Shown here one piece after another: positions 50,396 to 58,732 of a DNA stretch of 64,000 nucleotides. The number at the start of each line of letters is the position of its first letter. Position 1 is the stretch's first letter. The notes beneath the pieces were generated by a model. The model was not told where the DNA came from. It searched no databases and was given only the letters and a program-made list of their open reading frames with translations. The DNA comes from Halosimplex carlsbadense 2-9-1 (GTDB taxonomy: Archaea; Halobacteriota; Halobacteria; Halobacteriales; Haloarculaceae): the NCBI RefSeq assembly GCF_000337455.1, contig NZ_AOIU01000036.1, positions 220,480 to 284,479 of the forward strand. Reading direction: 5' to 3'. Made by a program: the position numbers and the translations under genes.

Positions 50396-52708
50396 ATGGT
50401 GAACGGTAACCAGAACGAACCGGATAGCACGAGCGAGGAAACTCGTCGCACCTGGCAACCATCGGGCGACGAGTTCGGCCGCCGCTCCTTTCTGAAGCTC
50501 GGCGCCGGGGCCGCTGCCGCCGGCACGCTTCTCGCCGGCGAGGCCGCCGCCGCGCCGACCACACGTCATCTGGAGATCGTCTCGACGGACGAGCCGACCG
50601 AGACGGGCGGGCTCGCGGTCAAATACGAGTTTACCGCGACAGGGGAGATCGTCCCCGATACCGGGAACGGCCGCAACTCGTCGGAAGGCAACGACTCGGT
50701 CGCGCAGAATGACGACGGCACCTGGACCGCCACGGGCAAGACCGGCAACGGCTTCGGCGACGCCTACAGCGTGACGGGCCGGATCGTCGACTTCTCGGCG
50801 GCGGGCTCGTTCGAACTCTACCTCGACGGCGAGGCGGTCGCCGTCGGGGACGTCGTCACCGACTACGAACACACGATCGAGGTCCTGACGACCGAGGACC
50901 CCTCCGAGCTGGACTACACTTTCACGACCACCGGCGAGATCGCCCCGGACTACGACAACGGCGACGACTCCGCCAGCGGCAACGACTCCGTCACCGAGAA
51001 CGACGACGGCACCTGGACCGCCGACGGCTACACCGGCAACGGCTACGGCGACGCCTACTACTTCGACGGGGAACTGACCGACTTCGGCCCCGTCGAGGCG
51101 TTCGCCGAGGTACGGGTCGACGGCGCCGCGGTCGACCTGAGCCGGTTCGAGTCCGGGCCCGACCGACACACGATCGAGGTGCTCACTACCGAAGACCCCT
51201 CGGAGCTGGACTACACCTTCACGACCACCGGCGAGATCGTCCCGAACTACGACGCCGCGGAGAACGCCGCCAGCGGCAACGATTCCGTCGCCCAAAACGA
51301 CGACGGCACGTGGACCGCCGACGGCTACACCGGCAACGGCTACGGCGACACCTACTCCTTCGAGGGGGAGCTGACCGACTTCGGCCCCGTCGAGGCGTTC
51401 GTCGAGGTGCGGGTCGACGGCGCCGTGATCGACCTGAGTCAGTTCGAGTCCGAACCCGACCTGTCCGCGACGGCGGGGCGAACGATCGAGGTCCTGACGA
51501 CCGAGAACCCCTCCGAACTGGACTACCGCTTCGCGACCACCGGTGAGATACGGCCAGTCACTGACGCCGAGGAGAACGCCGCCAGCGGCAACGACTCGGT
51601 CCGCGAGAACGCCGACGGCACCTGGACCGCCGACGGCTACACCGGCAACGGCTACGGCGACACGTACACCTTCGACGGGGAGCTGCTGTGGTTCGGTCCC
51701 GACGTCGACCACGCCGAGGTGCGTATCGACGGCAGCGTCGTCGACCTGAGCGGGTACGAGCCGCCGGAGCCGGCCGTGGTGATGGGCGGCGGCGACGGCT
51801 ACTCGGGGACCGTCCCCGAGTCCGAGGCCGACGTGGTCGTCTCCTCGCGCGGCGAACTCACGTCCGCACTGGGCGGCGCCGACAGGGGTGACGTGGTCTA
51901 CGTCGACCCCTCGGCGAGCATCGATGTCCCTGACCGGGAGCTGACGATCCCCTCGGGCGTGACGCTGGCCTCGGACCGCGGTATCGGCGGCTCCGACGGC
52001 GGGGAGATCCGCGCCGACCGGGTCTACGGCGAGGGCCCCCTCCAGACCGGCGACGACGTGCGGGTCACGGGCCTGCGGGTCAGCGGCCCGATCACCGAGT
52101 ACGTCGACTACAGCCGCCCGGTCCACAGCGGCGTGACGGTCAAGGGGACCGGCTGTGAGATCGACAACGTCGAGATCTCCGGGTTCAGCTACGCCGGCGT
52201 CAAGCTCCAGGAGGCCGCCTACGTCCACCACTCGCACATCCACACCAACGCGATGGACGGGCTGGGCTACGGGATCGTCTGCAACCAGGAGGGCGGGGAC
52301 ACGCTCGTCGAGTACAACGAGTTCAACCTCAATCGCCACTCCGTCGCCAACCGCGGCTACGCGGGCTACGAGGTCCGCTACAACCACTTCGGCGAGGACG
52401 CCATCGCCTACCAGGTCGGCACCCACCGCCCCGGGGCGACGACCCTGGAGATCCACCACAACACGTTCGTCCCCACGCTGCACCTCAATTCGGGTGAGGA
52501 CCCCGAGTCGCACGTCAGCATCCGCGGGGTGCCCGACGACGTGGCCGACATCCACCACAACTGGTTCCACAACCCCCGGCGCCCGGACCCGGGCCGCGGC
52601 AGGGAGTCCATCATCCAGCCCCACGTCGAGGAGTTCACCAACCTCGACTACCGGAACAACCACTACGGGAGCGACGAACCGGCCGACGACGACATCGGCT
52701 GTCCCTGA
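50396..52708 (+). CDS. Tat-exported four-repeat plus beta-helix surface protein
   Basis: A 770-residue exported protein. The signal is 'FGRRSFLKLGAGAAAAGTLLAGEAAAAP' (Tat, no lipobox). Four tandem beta-rich units of about 100 residues follow, starting near residues 52, 159, 258 and 363, each with 'IEVLTTEDPSELDYTFTTTGEI', 'GNDSV..NDDGTWTADGYTGNGYGD.Y.F.GEL' and 'DGA.VDLS'. The C-terminal half (about 480-770) is a right-handed beta-helix with 'HHSHIHTNAMDGLGYGIVCNQ', 'RYNHFGEDAIAYQVGTHRPGATTLEIHHNTFVP' and 'HHNWFHNP', similar to polysaccharide lyase and mannuronan epimerase folds. The repeats are probably carbohydrate-binding. Upstream DNA (50340-50395) is homologous to that of its paralogue. 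Confidence 0.75.
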   Translation: MVNGNQNEPDSTSEETRRTWQPSGDEFGRRSFLKLGAGAAAAGTLLAGEAAAAPTTRHLEIVSTDEPTETGGLAVKYEFTATGEIVPDTGNGRNSSEGNDSVAQNDDGTWTATGKTGNGFGDAYSVTGRIVDFSAAGSFELYLDGEAVAVGDVVTDYEHTIEVLTTEDPSELDYTFTTTGEIAPDYDNGDDSASGNDSVTENDDGTWTADGYTGNGYGDAYYFDGELTDFGPVEAFAEVRVDGAAVDLSRFESGPDRHTIEVLTTEDPSELDYTFTTTGEIVPNYDAAENAASGNDSVAQNDDGTWTADGYTGNGYGDTYSFEGELTDFGPVEAFVEVRVDGAVIDLSQFESEPDLSATAGRTIEVLTTENPSELDYRFATTGEIRPVTDAEENAASGNDSVRENADGTWTADGYTGNGYGDTYTFDGELLWFGPDVDHAEVRIDGSVVDLSGYEPPEPAVVMGGGDGYSGTVPESEADVVVSSRGELTSALGGADRGDVVYVDPSASIDVPDRELTIPSGVTLASDRGIGGSDGGEIRADRVYGEGPLQTGDDVRVTGLRVSGPITEYVDYSRPVHSGVTVKGTGCEIDNVEISGFSYAGVKLQEAAYVHHSHIHTNAMDGLGYGIVCNQEGGDTLVEYNEFNLNRHSVANRGYAGYEVRYNHFGEDAIAYQVGTHRPGATTLEIHHNTFVPTLHLNSGEDPESHVSIRGVPDDVADIHHNWFHNPRRPDPGRGRESIIQPHVEEFTNLDYRNNHYGSDEPADDDIGCP
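50870..51775 (+). repeat. Tandem repeat of three further beta units within the surface-protein gene
   Basis: Units start near 50870, 51167 and 51482 (spacings of 297 and 315 bp), after a first, more diverged unit at about 50548. They share strongly conserved DNA such as 'GGCTACACCGGCAACGGCTA'. The paralogue at 52992 has only one unit. Repeat number could vary by recombination. Confidence 0.7.
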
Positions 52709-52991
52709 CGCGACTCGGGCCCGCCCGCGTCGGGACCTCCGACAGCCCCCGTCTCCCGCGCGCACGCGAGGTAACCACCCGTTTCTGCCCGGTCGACCGC
52801 GGACCTCGTTCGAGGGGGTCCGGAGTGCGCGTTCCCCGCTCGTCGGCCGTCTCGGGTAGGCCGTTCCTACGCAAAGGCTCGGGAAGCCGCAACTAACCGG
52901 ACGGATCCGGTACGGAAGCGGCGCGCAACCGTGGGGTCTACGCACCGCGAGCGCAGGTAGCCTTATCCCAGAAGCAGTGACTTACCGCGAT

Positions 52992-54407
52992 ATGGTGTTC
53001 GGAAACCAGAGCGAACCGACGGGTGGCGAAACACGAGACGGACGTAATCGGTCCCTACCGGGCGGTTCCGGCGGGCTCGGGCGACGGTCGTTTCTGACGG
53101 CGGCCGCCGCGGCTGTGGCCGTGCCGCTGGTCGCGGGGAGCGGGCGGGCCGCGCAGGGGTCGGGCGGCCGGCGCCGGATCGAGATCGACAGCACTGGCTC
53201 GGAGCCGGTGAACTACGAGTTCACCGCGACGGGCGCGGTCGAAGCCGTCCGCGGCGACGCCGAAGGCAACGACTCGGTCGCCGAGAACGACGACGGCACC
53301 CGGACCGCGACCGGCGCGGTCGGCTCGTGGGGCCGGGATACCTACACGTTCGAGGGCCGGATCACCGGCTTCTCGCCGACCGAGGGCGAGTTCGAACTCC
53401 GGGTCGACGGCGTCCGGGTCGACCCCTCGGCCGTCGCGAAGGAGGAGACGCTGAACTCGCTCCCGACGGCGAGCGACGTGCTGGGCGGCGGGACGGGGTA
53501 CCCCGATGCGGTGCCGCAGTCGGCGGCCACCACGGTCGTCTCCGACATCGACGGGCTGGAAACGGCGCTGAACGGCGCGTCGAGCGGCGACGTAGTCTAC
53601 GTGGCCCCGTCGGCGACGATCGCGGTCGGTAAGCGGGAGCTAACCGTCCCCTCGGGCGTGACGCTCGCCTCGAACCGGGGCATCGACGGCGCGAACGGCG
53701 GGGAGATCCGCGCCGACGAGGTCCACGGCGAGGGGCCGCTGCGCACCGGGAACCAGGTTCGGATCACGGGCCTGCGGGTCACCGCACCGAACGACGAGTA
53801 CATCGAGTACCGACGCCCGGTCCACAGCGGCGTGGTCGTCGACGGGAAGGGCTGTGAGATCGACAACGTCGAGATCTCCGGGTTCACCTACTCTGCCGTG
53901 AAGCTGCTGCACTCGGCGCGGATCCACCACTCGCACATCCACTCCAACCCGATGGACGGGCTGGGCTACGGCGTCCTCTGTATCGGCGGCGACAGCACGC
54001 TGGTCGAATACAACCGCTTCAATTACAATCGCCACTCCGTCGCCAACCAGGGCACCGCCGGCTACGAAGTCCGCTACAACCACTTCGGCGACAAGGCCGT
54101 CGCCTACCAGGTCGGCACCCACCGCCCCGGGGCGACGACGCTGAAGATCCACCACAACACGTTCGTCCCGACCAAACACATCAACTCCGGGGAGGACCCC
54201 GAGTCGCACGTCAGCATCCGCGGGGTGCCCGACGACGTGGCCGACATCCACCACAACTGGTTCCACAACCCGCGCCAGCCGGCGCCGGGCCGCGGTACGG
54301 AGTCGATCATCCAGCCCCACTCGAACACGTTCAAGAACGTGAACTTCGACACCAACCACTACGGCCCGAAGCAGCCGTCCGACGCGACGGTCGGCTGCCC
54401 GCGGTAA
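52992..54407 (+). CDS. Tat-exported single-repeat plus beta-helix surface protein
   Basis: A 471-residue paralogue of the gene at 50396. The signal is 'LGRRSFLTAAAAAVAVPLVAGSGRA' (Tat). One beta unit follows (about residues 60-150; 'DSTGSEPVNYEFTATGAV', 'GNDSVAENDDGTRTATG'), then a beta-helix nearly identical to its paralogue ('HHSHIHSNPMDGLGYGVLC', 'HRPGATTLKIHHNTFVP', 'HHNWFHNPRQPAPGRG'). The shared C-terminal helices suggest the same enzymatic or binding activity on a surface glycan; the missing units suggest different carbohydrate attachment. ATG 52992 sits in DNA homologous to the start region of the 50396 gene. Confidence 0.75.
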   Translation: MVFGNQSEPTGGETRDGRNRSLPGGSGGLGRRSFLTAAAAAVAVPLVAGSGRAAQGSGGRRRIEIDSTGSEPVNYEFTATGAVEAVRGDAEGNDSVAENDDGTRTATGAVGSWGRDTYTFEGRITGFSPTEGEFELRVDGVRVDPSAVAKEETLNSLPTASDVLGGGTGYPDAVPQSAATTVVSDIDGLETALNGASSGDVVYVAPSATIAVGKRELTVPSGVTLASNRGIDGANGGEIRADEVHGEGPLRTGNQVRITGLRVTAPNDEYIEYRRPVHSGVVVDGKGCEIDNVEISGFTYSAVKLLHSARIHHSHIHSNPMDGLGYGVLCIGGDSTLVEYNRFNYNRHSVANQGTAGYEVRYNHFGDKAVAYQVGTHRPGATTLKIHHNTFVPTKHINSGEDPESHVSIRGVPDDVADIHHNWFHNPRQPAPGRGTESIIQPHSNTFKNVNFDTNHYGPKQPSDATVGCPR

Positions 54408-54556
54408 GGAAACGGCCGCCGGGAACCGACGCCGGTCGCCGCGGAGCCGACCCCGGGCCACCGAGGCCGGACCGTCAGACATGCACTCGCGGTAAGGGAA
54501 CGGACCCGCTTGGGCTCTCCGCGGACGCGCCGTCTCTCTCCTCTTCTCTCGACCGC

Positions 54557-55873
54557 TCAGAGGTACCCCAGGTCCTCGAGCCGGCTGGTCATCCGCTGCT
54601 CGGCGCCCTCCGAGACGGCGGTCGTCTCCAGTTGGCGCTCGCGGGCGACGTGTTCGTCGACGATCCCGCGCAGTCGCTCGACGACCTCGGGGAACTCGTC
54701 GGCGACGTTCTCAAGCTCTTCCGGGTCGGATTCGAGGTCGAACAGCTGGCACAGTTCCCGGTTGCGTCCCTGGATGTACTTCCAGCCGTCGTAGCGGACG
54801 CCGTCGAGCCAGCGCTCGCGCTCGCCGGAGGCGCCCACGGCGCGGACGTGGGCCGGTCGGTGGTCGATCGACCCCGAGAGGAGGTCCTGGCCGGACACGC
54901 CGTCGGGCCGGTCCACCCCGGCGGCGTCGAGCAGCGTCGGGAAGATGTCGACCGAGCGGACCTGGTCGTTCACGCGACCCCCGTTCGAGACGCCCGGGCC
55001 GGCGACGGCGAAGGGGACTCTGGTGAGGAAGTCGTAGACGTGGTAGCCGTGGCCGATGCGGTGGAAGGCGTTGGGGAACTCGGTGGCGCTGGCCTTCCGC
55101 AGGGAGTTGTACCACTCCTCGGTCTCGATGCCCCGGGGCCGGAGGTACTGGTCGTACACGTCGCTGCGGACGTTGCGCGTGCGCTTGTCGGTGAAGGGGA
55201 TCGGGACCTGGTTGAAGCCGATGATAGCGGCGCGGTGGCGCCACGTGCCGTCGGCGAACGCCTCGCCGTGGTCGCCGGTTATCGCCACGACCGTCTCCGA
55301 GAGGTCGACGACCTCCAGCAGGCGCTGGACCTTCTCGAAGACGCCGCGGACGGCCGCGTCGTAGTCGATCTCGTCGCCGTCGGCGTCCGGCGGCAGGTCC
55401 TTGTGGACGTGGGCCTCCCAGAGGTGGAGGTACCTGAACCACGGCCCCTCGGCCTCGTCGAGTTCCCGTCGGTACTCGTCGAACCAGTCGGTGTAGACGG
55501 TGGTGTCGCGCTCGCGGTAGTCGTAGCGGTCGAAGCCGGCGTTGAGGCCGGTGTCGTCGGTGATCGGGCCGGTGACCGACGCCGAGGTGTCGTAGCCGGC
55601 GGCGTCGAACGCCTCGGCGAGCGTCGTCGCGTCCTCGGCGAGCGAGAAGTCACGCAGCGAGAGGACGCCGTGGTCGGGCGGATAGGTGCCCGTCATGTAG
55701 CTGGCGACGCAGGGCGTCGTCGACGACGCCGCGGCGACCATCGTGTCGAAGGCCGTTCCCTCGCGTTCGAAGAACTCGAAGAGCGGCTTGTCCGCCCCGT
55801 AGTCCCCGAACGCGAAGTCGCTCCGCAGCGCGTCGACACAGACGAACAACACGTTGGGGCGCGCTCGGTCCAT
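54557..55873 (-). CDS. Sulfatase-fold hydrolase or phosphotransferase
   Basis: A 438-residue alkaline-phosphatase-superfamily enzyme. Metal-binding motifs: 'NVLFVCVDALRSDF', 'VAITGDHGEAFADG', 'TRVPFAVAGPGV' and 'RSVDIFPTLLDAAGV'. In place of the sulfatase C/S-x-P-x-R formylglycine motif it has T52-T53-P54-C55-V56 in 'SSTTPCVASYMTGTYPPDHG', so Thr is the likely nucleophile and Arg is absent. That resembles phosphotransferases or phosphodiesterases of this superfamily rather than true sulfatases. No signal peptide. In the glycan locus it may transfer or remove a phosphate-type decoration. Many haloarchaeal genes annotated 'sulfatase' share this change. Confidence 0.75.
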   Translation of the reverse strand: MDRARPNVLFVCVDALRSDFAFGDYGADKPLFEFFEREGTAFDTMVAAASSTTPCVASYMTGTYPPDHGVLSLRDFSLAEDATTLAEAFDAAGYDTSASVTGPITDDTGLNAGFDRYDYRERDTTVYTDWFDEYRRELDEAEGPWFRYLHLWEAHVHKDLPPDADGDEIDYDAAVRGVFEKVQRLLEVVDLSETVVAITGDHGEAFADGTWRHRAAIIGFNQVPIPFTDKRTRNVRSDVYDQYLRPRGIETEEWYNSLRKASATEFPNAFHRIGHGYHVYDFLTRVPFAVAGPGVSNGGRVNDQVRSVDIFPTLLDAAGVDRPDGVSGQDLLSGSIDHRPAHVRAVGASGERERWLDGVRYDGWKYIQGRNRELCQLFDLESDPEELENVADEFPEVVERLRGIVDEHVARERQLETTAVSEGAEQRMTSRLEDLGYL

Positions 55874-55991
55874 ACGCGGCTCGACCGGGCTCTCGCCATT
55901 AGCTATGACGACCGTAAACCCCGATACTTCGACCCTACTCGTGGGTAACGGCCGTTTAACAAGGGAGAGCGCTCGCGGACGGGGGAGACGA

Positions 55992-56072
55992 ATGACTCAG
56001 GTTCGCGCGAGGCGACAGCGGGCAGCGACCCACCGAACGGGCCGACGGTCGAGCGCGGCCCCCGGAACGTAG
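55992..56072 (+). CDS. 26-codon upstream ORF before the flippase gene
   Basis: An Arg-rich ORF ('MTQVRARRQRAATHRTGRRS...') from ATG 55992 to TAG 56070-56072, ending one nt before the flippase ATG (56074). TTTAAC at 55955-55960 could be its TATA, and GGGGGAG lies just before the ATG. Function, if any, would be translational control of the flippase. Confidence 0.3.
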   Translation: MTQVRARRQRAATHRTGRRSSAAPGT

Positions 56073-56073
56073 C

Positions 56074-57498
56074 ATGAACCTGCGAGACTCTATCCTGAAG
56101 CTGTTCTCCGGCAGTATCGTCCTCGCGCTCGTCGAGTTCGCCGCGATCGCCTGGTTCACCCAGACGCTCGGCACCGGCCCGATGGGGTCGTTTTTCGTCT
56201 TCCAGGCGGTCGTCGGGATGCTCGGCATCCCGATCGACCTGGGCATTTCGAAGGCTGCCGAGAAACAGCTCTCCTCGACGGGGTCGACCGGCGAGATCCT
56301 GACGACCGCCGCCCTCACGAAGGGCGCGCTGATGCTCCCGTGGATCGGCGCGCTGGTCCTGTTGACGCCCCGAGTCGAGTCGTACGTCGACGTGGCCGGG
56401 GTCGTGCCGCTGGTGGTCCTCGGCCTGGTCGCCGCCCAGAGCCGCGGGCTGACCCTGCGGTTGCTCGCCGGGCAGATGCGCGTGGACAAGAACGCCGCGC
56501 TGAAGGTACTCGGCAAACTCACGTGGGTGGCCGTCGGCGTCGCGCTCGTCGTGCAGGGCTGGGGCGCGAGGGCGCTCATCGTCGCCTACATCGCCGGGCG
56601 ATTCGTCACGGCGCTGGGCGCGCTCGTCCGGATGGATCTCGCTGTCGCGTTGCCCAGCGTCGCGCGAGCGCGGAGCCTCGTCGACTTCGGCCGGTACGTG
56701 TTCATCGGGAACGTCGGCGGCTTCGTCTACCAGTGGATGGACGTGGCGATCCTCCGGCTGTTCGTCGGGGTCGACCTCGTCGGCGCCTACGAGATCGCCT
56801 GGCGCGTCGCCAGCGTCGCGATGATGCTCACCGAGGCGATCCGCACCTCGCTGTTCCCGCAGATCTCCCAGTGGCACGCCGAGGACCGCATCGACCGGAT
56901 CGAGTCGGCCTTCGAGCAGTGGCTCCAGATCCCGCTGTACCTGACGATCCCCGCGTTGGCCGGCGCGGTCGTCCTCGGCCGGGAGGTCCTCGGAACGCTG
57001 TTCGGTCCCGAGACGGTCGTCGCCTATCCCGTCCTCGTCGTCTTCATGACCGAGAAGATCCTGCGGTCGGTCCAGCTGGTGTTGGGCCCGTCGCTGTTCG
57101 CGATGGACAAGCCGAGCCTGGGCTACCGCGGGAGCATGGCTGCCATCGTGACGAACCTCGTCCTGAATCTCGCGCTGGTGCCGCAGTTCGGTATCCTCGG
57201 GGCGGCCGTCGCGACGACGCTGTCGGCGGCGACCGCGGCCGTCGTCGCGCTCACCTACGTCACCCGCTTCGTCGACGTGGTCGTCCCGTGGGGACGGATC
57301 GCCTGGAGCGTCGGCTCGGCAACGGCCATGGGACTCGCCGTCTACGCCCTGCAACCGTACCTCCCGGGCGGCTGGCAGCGCGTCGCCGTCGGCGTCGCGG
57401 CGGGCGTCGCCGTCTACGCGCTCCTGTTGCTCGCCCACGAGGGCATCCGCCTTGAGATGCGCACCGCGATCGAAGACGTGACCGGCTCGTGGTCCTGA
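56074..57498 (+). CDS. Oligosaccharide flippase (Wzx/MATE-like)
   Basis: A 474-residue membrane protein with 12-14 predicted helices. It begins with an N-terminal amphipathic helix ('MNLRDSILKLFSGSIVLALVEFAAIAWF') and carries conserved 'GPMGSFFVFQAVVGMLGIPIDLGISKAAEKQLSS', 'GNVGGFVYQWMDVAILRLFVG' and 'FPQISQWHAEDR'. The MOP-superfamily Wzx/AglR type flips lipid-linked sugars from the inner to the outer leaflet. It is the export step of the glycan locus. No signal peptide is needed. Preceded by a possible uORF and a TATA at 55955-55960. Confidence 0.88.
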   Translation: MNLRDSILKLFSGSIVLALVEFAAIAWFTQTLGTGPMGSFFVFQAVVGMLGIPIDLGISKAAEKQLSSTGSTGEILTTAALTKGALMLPWIGALVLLTPRVESYVDVAGVVPLVVLGLVAAQSRGLTLRLLAGQMRVDKNAALKVLGKLTWVAVGVALVVQGWGARALIVAYIAGRFVTALGALVRMDLAVALPSVARARSLVDFGRYVFIGNVGGFVYQWMDVAILRLFVGVDLVGAYEIAWRVASVAMMLTEAIRTSLFPQISQWHAEDRIDRIESAFEQWLQIPLYLTIPALAGAVVLGREVLGTLFGPETVVAYPVLVVFMTEKILRSVQLVLGPSLFAMDKPSLGYRGSMAAIVTNLVLNLALVPQFGILGAAVATTLSAATAAVVALTYVTRFVDVVVPWGRIAWSVGSATAMGLAVYALQPYLPGGWQRVAVGVAAGVAVYALLLLAHEGIRLEMRTAIEDVTGSWS

Positions 57499-57573
57499 CC
57501 GCGGCCGGACCGACGGTTCGAGTGAGCCCCGTTCGTTCGGGCATTGGGCCGAGATCCAACAGGGTGAGCGGGG

Positions 57574-57616
57574 TTTATATCCCGGATTCCACGGGATCGC
57601 GAACGCACGCGTGCGT
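57574..57616 (+). promoter_or_regulatory. TATA, inverted repeat and 14 bp palindrome upstream of GT4
   Basis: TTTATAT (57574-57580) is followed by an inverted repeat ATCCC (57579-57583) / GGGAT (57593-57597) and the palindrome ACGCACGCGTGCGT (57603-57616) at the expected start site. The 301 bp gap (57499-57799) thus contains a strong promoter with symmetrical sites and a leader of about 195 nt; nothing else was recognised in it. Confidence 0.45.
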
Positions 57617-57799
57617 CGTTAGTCGCGGTGATAAACGGCGTAGTCGCATCATTACAATGGACGAACCGGGGAACGATCGGGTGTGAACGGGTTCGAACGT
57701 ACAGTACAGTCGAGGGGTTCGAACCGGCCGACCGGCCGGGGCGGCGCCGTCCGGAGGCCGACCGCGTCGCGAGGGTCACGACGGACGGTGGAACGATAG

Positions 57800-58732
57800 A
57801 TGGTTCGAACGCTTCAGCTGGTCACGTCGCGCAGACCGTTTTTCGAACAGCAAGTAGCGGTGCTCGAACGCAACGGAGTCTCCTGCACCGTCGTCCCGGT
57901 CCCGGGCGGGGGGCGCGGGCGCTCGCTGGCGGAGTACGTCCGCTTTTACGCTCGCGTACTCAGGGCCGCTCGCGGTCCGGAGATCGACCTCGTCCACGCC
58001 AACTACGGCCTGACAGCGCCGGCGGCGCTGGCCCAGCCGGTGCGGCCGGTCGTGCTCTCGCTGTGGGGGTCGGACCTGCTGGGCCGCTACGGGCCCGTCA
58101 GTGAGCGGTGCGCGCGCTTCGCCGACGAGATCGTCGTCATGTCCGACGAGATGGCGACCGCCTTAGACCGGGAGGCGACGGTCGTCCCCCACGGGATCGA
58201 CACCGAGCGGTTCGCCCCCCGGCCCCGCGAAGAGGCCGTCGACGCCGTCGGCTGGGACGGCGACGCCGCGCACGTTCTCTTCCCGTACGACACCGAACGC
58301 GCCGAGAAGAACTACCCCCGCGCCGAGCGAGTCGTCGAGCGGACGCGAGGGGCCGTCGAGGGGCCGCTCGAACTCCACGCGGTCTCGGGCGTCCCGCACG
58401 AGGAGGTGCCGACCTACATGAACGCCGCCGACGCGATGGTGCTCACCTCCGACCGCGAGGGGTCGCCCAACGCCGTCAAGGAGGCTCTGGCGTGTAACCT
58501 GCCGGTCGTCGCGACACCGGTCGGTGACGTGCCCGATCTGCTCGACGGCGTCGACTGCTCGGCCGTCGCCGACACCGACGCGGGCCTGGCCGACGCGCTG
58601 GCCGGCGCGCTCGCCCCGTCAACCGACCCGAACGGTCGCGAGCGAGCGCGCGAGTTCGGGCTCGACCGCATGGGCGAGGACCTGCTCGGCGTCTACGAGC
58701 GGGCCCTCGACGAGGAGGTGAGCGCCGCGTGA
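57800..58732 (+). CDS. Glycosyltransferase family 4 protein (short)
   Basis: A 310-residue GT-B glycosyltransferase: 'MVRTLQLVTSRRPFFEQQVAVLERNGVSC', 'IDLVHANYGLTAPAALAQPVRPVVLSLWGSDLLG', 'VVPHGIDTERFAPRPR', 'PHEEVPTYMNAADAMVLTSDREGSPNAVKEALACNLPVVATPVGDVPDLL'. The E-x(7)-E donor motif is present ('EGSPNAVKE'). It is shorter than average, with a compact N-terminal half. Start GTG/ATG choice: ATG 57800 fits the conserved first strand. It overlaps the next gene by 4 nt (GTGA), so it is co-translated with a large membrane protein. Confidence 0.88.
   Translation: MVRTLQLVTSRRPFFEQQVAVLERNGVSCTVVPVPGGGRGRSLAEYVRFYARVLRAARGPEIDLVHANYGLTAPAALAQPVRPVVLSLWGSDLLGRYGPVSERCARFADEIVVMSDEMATALDREATVVPHGIDTERFAPRPREEAVDAVGWDGDAAHVLFPYDTERAEKNYPRAERVVERTRGAVEGPLELHAVSGVPHEEVPTYMNAADAMVLTSDREGSPNAVKEALACNLPVVATPVGDVPDLLDGVDCSAVADTDAGLADALAGALAPSTDPNGRERAREFGLDRMGEDLLGVYERALDEEVSAA

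Noticed and set aside
48619..50562. 647-codon minus-strand frame opposite the beta-helix gene
   Set aside because: The sense protein has a Tat/lipobox signal and beta-helix pattern; the antisense is low-complexity Asp/Arg/Val.
57690..57725. GTTCGAAC and GGTTCGAACC resembling tRNA T-loops
   Set aside because: No acceptor, D or anticodon stems can be folded around them; simple palindromes in a leader.
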